From contig CM059972.1 in NCBI GenBank assembly GCA_030490835.1, positions 35,629,452 through 35,693,451 of the forward strand: a stretch of 64,000 nt of DNA, in the 5' to 3' direction. Of the stretch, positions 46,509 through 57,450 are shown piece after piece (the stretch's first letter is position 1; every line of letters starts with the position of its first letter). Origin of the DNA: Annona cherimola (lineage: Eukaryota; Streptophyta; Magnoliopsida; Magnoliales; Annonaceae). The position numbers and the translations under genes were made by a program. The notes beneath the pieces are model-generated. The model was not told the origin of the DNA, searched no databases, and saw nothing but the letters and a program-made list of their open reading frames with translations.

Positions 46509-46671
46509 TGCGGTCTGTGATGTGTTTTCAAAAATGATTTTTCTAAGATACAGACTTCGATCTGTGATGTTTTGCAAGTATGGATGCAAGCTGCGGTCCG
46601 TGATCCCAGTTTAAAAGGATATGGGCTGCGGTCTGTGATTCTTTAAACCAAACGGACTGCGGTCCGTCAGG
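46509..46671 (+). repeat. Five copies of a (CAGAC)TGCG(GTCTG)TG-type motif
   Basis: Copies near 46509-46521, 46551-46569, 46591-46606, 46626-46641 and 46654-46671. The last contains ACGGAC and GTCCGT arms around TGCG. The reverse B LTR has matching copies at about 49424-49580, including GACCGCAGTCTGTG. Confidence 0.8.
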
Positions 46672-47151
46672 ATGACGTATGGTGCACCAGTACAAGGAAT
46701 AGGCTGGTTGTAGAGCACAGTCGGGATGGCCGGGGCCCACTCTGCATATGGCCAAGTCGCTAAGGGATGACAGGACGCCAGCGGCACCCTCCCTAAGATA
46801 GGAGCAGGATGACAAAACAGCCGCCAGGTTAGCATGCTGTTAAGGATTCTCTTCCAAAAGGTAGAGCGATCACTTGCTAAGTGTCACTACTAGATGAAGA
46901 GAAATGCATTTACTCATATTTTGCTATTGAAAAGCCCAAAGAATGGGACATAAAAATATTTTTACGAAAAGTATCCTAAAAGAATTTTTATGAAATGATT
47001 ACCCTAAAGATAGGGTGTTTTATAATAAGGATGAAAGGAATGATTTCTATGCAAATGCTTTTAAGAAATGGAATATGTGGTTTATGCCTTGTTTGCTATA
47101 AACAAGCCCCAAGACAGGGATCATGAAACGGATATATGTCAAACTTGGTTT

Positions 47152-47540
47152 TGGACATAAGAATGTCCATTTCCAAAGGATTTAAATGATACATGTTTAT
47201 GAACATGAGAATGTTCAATGCCCAAGTATTTTCATGTAATGTGTTTTAAGACATATGAATGTTCATTGTTAAGATAGTTATGTCAAAAATGTTTTGAGAC
47301 ATCAAATGTCTCTTGGCTAAAGGATTTATGAGAAAAATGTCTTGGACAAGAAATGTTCACTGGCAAAAGATGGTTTTATGTAAATATTTTGGAACATTAT
47401 AAATGTTCATACAAGACTAAATGAAATAAATTATAGAGGGTAAAACGCATATGTTTTGCCTTAATAAGCCCAGACGTGGCTTGTAAATGATTTGAAGGAT
47501 GAAGTTTTATGAAAATGTTCAAGGACATGGAACTGTCCTT
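47152..47540 (+). repeat. Hairpin array in LTR B' (distal cluster)
   Basis: Perfect short hairpins: TGGACAT/ATGTCCA (47152-47169), TGAACAT/ATGTTCA (47200-47217), GAGACAT/ATGTCTC (47296-47312), GAACATT/AATGTTC (47392-47408), AAGGACA/TGTCCTT (47521-47540), with imperfect ones between. Homologous to 48410-48903 in the reverse copy. Confidence 0.85.
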
Positions 47541-47683
47541 ATGAACAAGGATTTCATGATAATGTTTTAGAACTTATGCATGTCCTCAAGTAAAAAGGTG
47601 TTCAAGATGTTCAAGAAAAAAGTTTTAAAGGTACCGAGAAACTCAAGAGGTTGCGAACCTAAGCATGAGAAGAAAGGTACGTG

Positions 47684-47717
47684 TATGGCGCCCCAAACCG
47701 GGGTGCCTAGAAGCCTT
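47684..47717 (-). mobile_element. LTR family A copy A4, outer 34 bp
   Basis: TATGGCGCCCCAAACCGGGG and CCTAGAAGCCTT match the common terminal block of the LTRs (second base changed G to A). It continues at 53242, across the inserted reverse B LTR. GCCTT at 47713-47717 is one copy of that insert's duplication. Confidence 0.85.
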
Positions 47718-48409
47718 TGTGGCGCCCCGAACCGAGACGTCACTTCCTTACCTCAAGATCTATCGATTGGTAAATGTGAATCAGGATTGTTGCCCTGATC
47801 ACGCGGTGGGTTTTTAATTGGAATATGTCCAGAATTTTTTTCGATTATTCATCTGTCATCATTCATAATCTTGACATGACAATCATCATACATTGCGATA
47901 TTTCACTTGTAATAAAAATCATCATTTCATTCATAACACCTTTATATGCCTGTCGTTATACACTGAATCATTGTATAAATCATACTTTAATACATTCAGT
48001 CATTAATTCACATGGAACTTAGAACTCTAGCTAAGTTTGGATATACATAAACACATAGTATCTTTTCATGCCTTCCTGCCGTGAAAGTTTTCATAACTTA
48101 GGCATCACAATTTACATCCATACATCCATACATTCAACCATTGAATCATTTTTAGAACTTAATATTCTCATTAAGTTCACATACACATTAGCTTACCTTA
48201 GCATATTTATGCTTTTTCATTCCTCATAGCCTTCAAGGCTATCATCATGTACCTTCCTCCATGTCTGAGGTTCGCAACCTTCTGAGTCTCCTCAGTACCT
48301 GTCTAAGGGTTTGGAAAACAAAACGTGAGTGACAACTCAGTAAGCAAGCATTTTAGGGCAAGGCTTCTTGAAAACCTTTTTCATAAACATTGGGAATACC
48401 TTGTTCCTG

Positions 48410-48903
48410 AGGACATGCATATGTCCTAAAATACCATCATGAAATCCTTTATTATAAGGACAATTTCAAGTCCTTGAATGCTTTCATAAAGCATTCATTC
48501 TTAAAATCATTTACAAGCCGCGCCTGGGCTTGTTTAGGCAAAACATATACATTTTACCTTTAATGATGAGTTTCCATTAATCTTATATGAACATTTTTAA
48601 TGTTCATAGCCATTACATGAAATCATTCGGTTGCCAGTGGACATTTTCCGTCCAAAACAACATAAATACTTAGGCAACGGAGACATCTCATGTCTCAAAA
48701 CATCATTAACATAAACCATCATAAAATTCCTTAGCCAAGAGACATTTTATGTCTCAAAACATCATTCACATAAGTCATCATAAAATCAAGAGACATTTCA
48801 TGTCTCAAAACATCATTTACATAACCTTATTGGCAATGGACATTCATATGTCCTTAAACATAAATCACATAAGCCTTTCTCGGCAAAGGACATTCTTATG
48901 TCC
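48410..48903 (-). repeat. Hairpin array with co-varying arms in LTR B
   Basis: Units at 48410-48427 (AGGACAT/ATGTCCT), 48456-48475 (AAGGAC/GTCCTT), 48476-48496 (GAATGCTTT/AAAGCATTC, 3-base loop), 48513-48533 (ACAAGCC/GGCTTGT), 48587-48607 (ATGAACATT/AATGTTCAT), 48638-48654 (TGGAC/GTCCA), 48680-48696, 48739-48755 and 48790-48806 (all GAGACAT/ATGTCTC), 48838-48853 and 48888-48903 (GGACAT/ATGTCC). Loops are mostly 3-8 bases. Unit spacing is about 50-60 bp. Confidence 0.9.
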
Positions 48904-50357
48904 AAAAACATTCTTTATTTAGGCTCTCTTACAAATGAACATAAATCCTTTTCATAATTCCCCGTCTTGGAGCTTGTTTATAGCAAACAAGGAAAACCAT
49001 TTTCATGAATGCATTTGCATAAACACATTTCCTTTAATTCTTGTTATTTACACTTTTGTGTAAAACCCCCTTTCTTTTAGGGTAACCATTTCATAAAAAT
49101 CCCTTTAGGATATTTTCATAAAATCATATTTTCATAACCCAATCTTTGGGCTTTTCAGAAATAAAACATAAGCAAATGCATTTCTCTCCATCCAGTAGTG
49201 ACACTTAACAAGTGATCATGCTACCTTTTGGAAGAGAATCCTTAACAACACGCTAGCCTGGCGGCTGTTCACTTATCTTGCTCCCATCTCAGGGAGGGCG
49301 CCGCTGGCACTCCTGCCATCCCTTAGCGACTTGGCCTTATGTAGAGTGGGCCCCGGTCATCCCAACCGTGCTCTACAACCAGCCTATTCCTTGTACCGGT
49401 GCACCGTACGTTATCCTGACGAACCGCAGTCCGTTTTGGTTTGAAGAACCACAGGCCGCAACCCATGTTCTTTTAAACCGGGATCACAGACCGCAGCCTG
49501 CATCCATATGCACAAAAATCTTAGACCGAAGTCTATATTTTACAATTATTTTCAAAAACACATCACAGACCGCAGTCTGTGTCAACTTGTAAGCGAGCGC
49601 ACCCACTTTAACAAGTTGTTATTTGAAATCCAGTTTTAGGATGACCTTCCTTAAATTCCTTTAGAAACGTTTTGGGTAAAATATTTTGATAAACATTTGA
49701 AATGTTTGAGAAACAATACATCTTAAAATCCTTTTAATCAAAAAGAATTTCAAATCCTTTGGATTTTCATAAATAAAACATATTTTTCTCTAATATTTTC
49801 TTGGTTTCTATTTCAGGATCTTTTGTTTACAAAAGTTATGCAGTTACGCTATCCCCTTGTCCTTCACTTAAAAATTTAATAATTGTCCACATATCAATCA
49901 TTTCCACATAGAGGAAAATTGCATAGTCTTTTGCATGCCATCAAGCAACCTGAAATTAAACCATTTTATGAAATCAACCATAGGAGGTTGGTCATCCATA
50001 AATCCCTTTCAACACATCCGTAGAAACATTTTTCCAACATTTTCAACATAGATTTCCTTATCCAAAGGAAACCAAAACTGTTCAAATATCATTTCAAAAC
50101 ATGTGGACTATGTCCAAAACGTAATTTAATATTGAATTATCTTGACCTAGTAAAACAAATCTTTTTCATCATTGTTTATCGCGAGTTATTGTAGAAATAA
50201 CTCAAAACTCATTTACCAAACATATTTTGTGAAAAAGGGTAAAATTTCCTTTTTCTTATAAAACGCTGTTGAACCATATCATATAGAACTTGCTTCCTCA
50301 AAAGCAAATTCTTAAAACCATCGAGATCAAACATGAAATCCTTAAAACATTAGCATA

Positions 50358-50539
50358 GAGAACTTGCTTACTCTTAAGCAAAATTTCTCAATTCCATTAG
50401 CATGAAGCATTCCCATCCTTGGCAACACTTAGGATAAGTTATTTATCTTAAGAAGTGTAGCTTGCTTCCCATGAAGCAAACCTTGAGACTTTTCGTTAAA
50501 GTCATCATTTTTCAAAGCTTATGGCTTTGCATTAAAGCC
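50358..50539 (-). repeat. Second hairpin cluster in LTR B
   Basis: A long hairpin at 50358-50389, then TTGCTTC/GAAGCAA (50462-50479), GACTTT/AAAGTC (50487-50503) and GGCTTT/AAAGCC (50523-50539). The partial LTR at the window start has the matching units at 761-778, 786-802 (GACTTTT/AAAAGTC) and 858-874. Confidence 0.85.
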
Positions 50540-53241
50540 GTCATATTCAAAACTTGTGCTTGCCCATTCGTAAAAACATAAGCATAAACATAGACATTTC
50601 AATCATATCAATCACATAGAAAGAAAATGCATTTTAGAAAGTTTGCTTGCTTACCTGAGATCGCCATAATCCCTTTTCCTTCCATTCTTTTCCTTGCCTA
50701 CATGAACATAATATGGTTTTTCATACATTTCTTGTCATTGCATTCCATTTAGTTTTCCAACCCATTTTCATTAGCATATATCCTTCATAATTCATCATAC
50801 ACATATATGGCTTAATTTGCATATATTAGCACCGTTTTCACACATTTGGCTATCACACATCATAGCCTATACATATAACATGCACATAACCATAAAATTA
50901 GGGTATTCATTCCAATATCATAAAAATTCATTCCATATGCATCATTCATAGCTTTATTAAGCTTACTTTGCAATTTTTCCCATTTTTTCCAAAAATACAC
51001 ATACGGGTGTTTCTTCTACGTACCTAGCATTGCCTAAACTTCATAATTCAAATCCAAACTTTTGGATTAATGACATGTCATTCCAAACAGATCCATAAAC
51101 ATGAAATTCATATCATTTTCATGCATTTTTGTATAAAATCATTTTTCATAAATCATTCATCACCCGTTTATCATTATCCCTTCACATAAGCTCATTTAGC
51201 ACTTAAACATGATGCATTTTTTAAAATTTCTTAACTCATAAATTTAACCCATTTTCAAGTGGGTTAATTACCCTTTAATACCACTTTACTTAATTTATTT
51301 TTATGAGGTTTAAATCCATTTTCCATAGGTTTCCAAAACAGTTAGTTTGGAACCCACTTTTAACCCGTTTAACGTGTCCTTTGACACATAACCTTAGGTC
51401 ATTATATAAATTCGAAATGTCAGCATATAATTGCACTTTTCTTGATCCATATTTAATTATTTAACACATAAATAAATTTGGATCATTTATACATAGGTTT
51501 CATATTTCTTTTTGATTTCTTTCTCAAACTAACCACATATGCTGAAATCAGGCGTACTGAAATCTTAAAATCTTGAATTAATATCAAATAAAGTATTTTT
51601 GATCTGAAATTTCTACCATACCTTAATAACTTCATCAATTAACTTTCATAAAATTTTCAGCACGAAATATTGACATTACATATTTATTTGGGCATTTTTA
51701 CCTTGATGAACAGTAAACTTCATTTTCAGTCAGCTTGAATGACGTTATTTATGGGGTCTATTTACACCCATAAAAACTCATTTTTAAGTTTTTCCTGTTA
51801 TCCCCAATATGTCTTGTACATCCTGTAAAATGTTCAGCCCGAAAAACCTTGTAGAAAAATTATTAAAAATCATTTTCTACAGCTGATCCTGTAACCCGTT
51901 TTACCCTGTTTGGGCTAATATTCACGGATTTTTAATTTCCAACGTACATATCCTTTTAAGCTGAAAATTGGTTAGTTAGCATGAAAATTGTTCTAAAAAA
52001 TTTTCATACCAAAAATCATCCATTTACTGTTCCGAACATAATTTATTGTTCAGCATCATTTGCTTTACATATTTGATGCATAAAAATCAAATAATCATAT
52101 ACTTACTTGAGCAAATGAGAAATCTCTCTTTTTCCCCCTTCTTTTCCCTTTGTTTTCCTTCCTCCTTGCTGGCCAATTTGGGGACGTGAGCTGCTGTTTC
52201 TTGGGGAAGGAATTTCCAGCCCTTGGAAATTTCCAAGAACCCTCTCTCTCTCTCTCTCTCCCCACATGCACGATCACCCTTGTGTAGCTTGATTTTCCAG
52301 CTTTGTGGGCCCCACTTGTTGCTGCATTTCCACACTCATTCAATGCTCCTCTATCTACCTTATGAGGTGGATTAATATGGACCAAGTAAAATACATTTTC
52401 ACCATTTTTCAAAAGTCAAAAACTGCATCATATTTGACCGTCCACTTGTCCTTCTTTACTTAGCCCTTAAGTAACTTGTTACTTGCTCTCCAAGAAATCC
52501 ATTTCTCATGATAATTAGCTTAATCCATTCCATTCATCTCATAGATTTCATTATTTTATTCCATCGTTTCAAATTTTATCTCAATCCGACGTTTCTACGT
52601 CGAGTTATGACCACTTGAATATATCTTTTGGATTTAGGAATAAAAATGATTAATTATCACCCTAATCCCATCATGATTCCCTTAATTCAATCCATTCAAC
52701 ATAAACATCTCATAATTTCATTCAACCGTTTCAAATTTCATCTCAATCCCAACTTCCTAGCTCCCGTTACACGCGTTTGAAGTTAACGGTTGAAATGAAC
52801 TTAGACTTAAAAAAATTCATAATTCTCATTTCATCAAGAATTTTCATAATATTTTCATTCCATAATACCAAGCCTAATATTAAAAATCTTCATTTCAAAT
52901 TTCACTTGAATCCGCCTTTTAGGCGTTGAGTTATGAATTTTCCAATATTTTCCTTCATACTTGACAATTTCCATCATTATTTCCATAATTCATTTTAAAT
53001 CACGAAAAATGATTTTTCATGATATTATTGCACACTTAAATCATAAATAATTCATTCTAAACTCATTATCTCATTTAGGCTCAAAATGCTTAATCACATC
53101 ATTAATGCTAACCCATAACCCTAATTGCCATAATTAGCAAAAATCATAAAATACCTTCATAATTCCATAATTCATAAATAATCATCAAATATATGTTCAA
53201 TGCATACATATGGCTTACTTGGGTTAGGGTTTCACAGCCTT

Positions 53242-56154
53242 ACTCCGGGATCTTATTGATTTGTAAACGTGACTCAGGATTGTTGCCCTGATCACACAAC
53301 GGGATTTTTAATTACATCTCGTCCAAATTTTTTTTTTCATTTCTTTCTTTTTCTTTTCTTTCATCACATAGACATATACTCATCATCATTCATAATGGAC
53401 TTATCCATATCATCATAAATATCATAAATCATCATCTTCTTATATTATTCATAACTTCATAATTTTATACAACCTATGTCCTTTTTCATCATATTCAATT
53501 AGGGTATCCATTCATACAAAAATCTACCAATCTTTGTAGATTTCTCTTTTCCTTTAACAACACATGCCCTTCATCTCTTGGCTTTCCCTACACCTGTCTG
53601 AGGTTGGGAAAACAAAACATGAGTCGAAACTCAATAAGCAAGCATTTTTCATTTTAAATGCATTCCTCTCCATTCGATAGAAAACACTTACCAAGTGATC
53701 AACTATCAAATGCACATAAATTTTTTCATAAAAATCATTTCATAAATATTGGATGTGCAAATGCTTCTTTTCCATTCCTGACATAAACCTTCGTGTGAGG
53801 GTACGCTAGCCTGGGAAACATCTCACATAGCATGGTCCATTACGCCGGCTTCTCTGACTTGGCCTTGTCAAGGGGACCTCACGTCCTTTACCCTGATTAG
53901 CCTACTTGGTCTCCTACATGCATGACTTTTGATTTTCCCGACATTATATATCTCTTACACCAGGTAACTTGTCATTCTCATGTAGAAAATTATTCGTACC
54001 ATTCCTTTAAAATATCATTTCAAATTCATGCTTTCCTTTTCAATACATGGATGAAAATGCAATGCATTCATTCACACATAACATTCCTTTGCCTCCACCT
54101 CTTGGGAGGACGACGTTGGCACACAGCCCATGCGACTTGGCAATAGTGAAGTGGGACCCTCTGATCCACTTTCTACCTCCACTAAAGCCTCTTCATTATG
54201 CATCATACATGTGCACATGTCATGAACATCACATGATATCAATATGTCGGCATGACTTTTCATAAAAACTCATAAACATTCATTATTTCAAAACATTACA
54301 GGAATGGTCACCCTTAAACACATTTCATAAATACTTGAGAACAAAATATATTTTCAAAAGGGTTTGCTTGCTTACCTTCTCAGTCCGTGTCCTCAACCTT
54401 CTCCTTTCCTCTTCCTATATAAGAAAATTGGATATTTTATCCATCTATTTCATGTCTTAGATTGCTTTCCATGCATGCTTTATGATCACATACTACCTCA
54501 TTTTTATAGAGGTTAGCCCTTTATAAATACTTGGTCATTACCTCCTTATATGGATTTTTATCCATAAATTCTTAAAAATTAAATCCATATATCCTTATAA
54601 AAAAATAAATCTCAAATTTTCCCAAAATTACGTTGTTCAATGTTCATAGTTACTGTTCATAATCAGTGTTCACGTTTACTGTAGCAAGTACTGTTCATCC
54701 GAGATTACTGTTCACAGCATGTTGGTTACTGTTCATGGGTTTCAAAAATTGACATTTTTTCCAAAAACAAAAAATACCATGACATAGCTCTCAGTTAGTA
54801 TATCATTGAAAAATTCATAATTTTAAATTTATCATCATTAACTTGGCTAATTAAATCATTTTCTCCATATACTGAAATTCAACATAATTTCACTTAAGCA
54901 TAATCCTTAAATCCAAAAATCATGAGATTAATATATCAGCATTCCAACATCATAACTATCATCAACATTCATCCCAAATTATCATTTAGCAATTTTGGAT
55001 CATTATTTGCACATTTCATACATGATTTTCCCGAATGCTCTATCTTCGTTCCAAATTTTTGATGTTTTGGCATAATTCCAATTAGGCAGCATAACTATAC
55101 TTATTTTCTCATGCTTAGGCATTATCTAAGCATGATTTTACCCTACTTAACACCTAAAAGAAATTTGGGGAGAATCTCCTTACCTTAAGTGGAGAACTTC
55201 CCTCCTACCCGACTCTTTCTCTCTCTTTCCTTCTCTTTCTCCTCCTCTTCTCTCCTCCTCAAGCTAAAACGTGTTGGGGGTGGAAAAATGTCCAAATTTG
55301 GAGCTGGGTGGTGTGCTTTGGTCGTTCACCCCATGATCCCCTTTTATAGGGTGGCATTTTTCACATATTTGCAATTTACCCCCTAGCTCCATGGGTTAAA
55401 TTATAAATAATTTTCTTCAAAATCCATGAGATTTCTTGAGCCATGTGCAGCCTCCCCTACTACTGTTCACACCCTCCTAGTTGCCTATTTTAATTATTTT
55501 TATTTCATTAAACAATGTATATTTTAATCTTAATTCATCCAAACCGTTGATCTTAAGATAAGATTGATTTTGGCTCCAAAATCCATACATGTCAACATCC
55601 CAGCTGCTCCTTGGTTTAAGTGCAGATTGCTTTAATTAATTTGATTTTTAATTAATTAAAAATAACTCAAAAGTCAAATTATAATTAATGAAAAAGTGAA
55701 GCTACTTTTTGATCTCCAAATGACGTTTAATCTTGACCCTTAATTCATAGTTTTTGAATGATGTTGGACCATTTACCATGTCCATCATCATATTTTGGTC
55801 ATCCATAAAAAAATTCATCTCAATCCTATGTCCGGATTGCAAGATATGAATTTTTCTTCATTTTCTTCACAAAAATCCATAAAAATCTGAAAATACTAAA
55901 TAAATCAAAAAGTGGCTATTTTTTCCTTTTGTGGGAAGCTTTCTTTTTTGTCTTTTTGTAATTAATTTAATCCAAAGTGATTACCTCATCATTTCACTTT
56001 AACCATATGGTTACTATTCACGTTCACTATTTATCCGAATTTCATAAATAATTATTTTAACCTTTATTCCCACATATTTTCATACTCATGAATGTATATT
56101 TTCCTAATATATTACCTAGGGTTTTATACACGTGTCTAAGATCGGGGTTTCACA
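53242..56154 (-). mobile_element. LTR family A copy A4, main part
   Basis: Continues the terminal block interrupted at 47717 (ACTCCGGGATC...GACTCAGGATTGTTGCCCTG) and ends GATCGGGGTTTCACA. Together with 47684-47717 it is about 2.95 kb, the size of A3. The outer duplicates are ACGTG (47679-47683) and ACATG (56155-56159), one mismatch. An array of ACTGTTCA motifs lies at about 54640-54740. Confidence 0.9.
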
Positions 56155-56414
56155 ACATGATGGTAGCCAAGTGCGCTAAATGGAATGGGATAGCATGATT
56201 AAGGTTCCAAGGTATGTTAATGTATATGAGAACTTATGTAAAGTTGTAAGATTTATATGATTCAATGATTGAATGTATGAATGTATAGAATGTATATGTT
56301 ATAATTAGGTCAAGAGGACTTTCGTTATAGAAAAGCATGTTGAGAAGTTATGATATGAATTATGAATTTTATTACAAGTATATTGGTGCTTGTATGATGA
56401 ATGATGTAGAATGT
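56155..56414 (+). mobile_element. LTR B', right part
   Basis: ACATGATGGTAGCC onward continues the B' sequence interrupted at 47683; the same order is seen reversed in the complete B LTR at about 48000-48250. It is cut at 56414 by another LTR start, so the B' terminus is not in place. Confidence 0.75.
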
Positions 56415-57450
56415 TGTGAAACCCTAATTTGAGTAGAAGTTATGTAAATGCTATTCAATGATTTATGTATGAATAATGTATTCATAATTGAAGTAATTGC
56501 AATTTTTAAGATTTTTACAATTAGGTCATTTGTGGGAATGATGTTTAAATTTATCAATTGAAGATAATGTCGTTTAATATGATTGAAATATCATACTGAG
56601 GATGGATAAATATTAGTATGCCATGAAAAATTTAATTAAATTAAATAAGGTGATTTATGGAGATAAGGAGGCTAATTATAGAGCCAAGTTGAGAAAATAT
56701 TGAAAAATTCATAACTTGATGACCTTAAGGTGGATTAAGGTGAAAATTGAGGGGGAAGAACATAATTTTGTGCTTAATCATATGGAAAAATTAAATTATT
56801 AAAATTTTGATAAAAATTGATCATCACCGTTCAAAACTTAAAATGATCATAACTTGGGCTAGAAAGATCGGATTGAGATGAAATTTGAAATGAACGACTA
56901 AAATTGTGAAATCAAGGTTATGAAAGGATTTGATCACGCAAATGATTATGGGATTAAGCTTGCATAAAATTTTGATTAGAGATTTTGACTTTTCAAACCA
57001 TAAAGTAAATAACATTTTTGATGAAATTGAATAAAATAAGCAAATGAATAACGACAAATTTGAGGTGTCAAGAGGGGGTATTTGCAGAGTATTTTGTGAA
57101 TTACTAAAAATGAGAAAATCCCTGCAATTATCTCTTAATTAAATGCATAATTAAATGGTTCAAAAGGAGCATGGAATAGGTGCCAGCTATGGATGTGTAA
57201 ACAGCCATATAACTTCATTTTATGAAATATTTTTTTAATAAAATAAATACCAAAAGTCAACTATGAGTTAATGAGGATAAATATGCATTAAATTAAAGTG
57301 AAAATTTGGATCAAAAAGGGTAGATCTGGGCCGTTGAATGGAAAAAGAAAAAATGGACAGCAACATGCCTCTTAGATGATGTGGACGGTTTGGCAGCTCT
57401 ATGCATGTTTTATAATTTTTTTTATTAAGATAAATGACCCTAAATGTCCT
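56415..57450 (+). mobile_element. 5' part of another B-related LTR (copy C)
   Basis: Begins TGTGAAACCCTAATTTGAG and follows the general course of B' from 42433 (for example the ATGGACAGCA...GTGGACGGTT region). It ends at the junction with Copia sequence at about 57450. AATGT at 56410-56414 is a possible duplicate. No coding sequence. Confidence 0.6.

Larger units (their letters stand above)
42433..47683 (+). mobile_element. Gypsy LTR family B, forward copy B', left part
   Basis: Begins TGTGATACCCGGACCCAAGTAAGG, equivalent to the reverse complement of the end of the B LTR at 53236. It is collinear with 48230-53236 reversed. It is interrupted at 47683 by LTR A4 (duplicate ACGTG/ACATG) and resumes at 56160. 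With LTRs around 5.5 kb, this family is at the long end for plant chromoviruses. The short ORFs in it are not conserved. Confidence 0.88.
47718..53236 (-). mobile_element. Solo LTR, family B, complete (5519 bp)
   Basis: On the + strand it begins TGTGGCGCCCCGAACCGAGACG and ends GGGTTTCACA, flanked by exact GCCTT at 47713-47717 and 53237-53241. No gag, pol or PBS inside, so it is a solo LTR. It contains the hairpin arrays (48410-48903, 50358-50539), the TGCGGTCTG-type repeats (49424-49580) and a CT run (52241-52260). Confidence 0.95.

Noticed and set aside
48410..48903. CRISPR-like array
   Set aside because: Spacing is regular, but the repeats themselves vary and are hairpins, and there are no unique spacers. 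This is a plant LTR.
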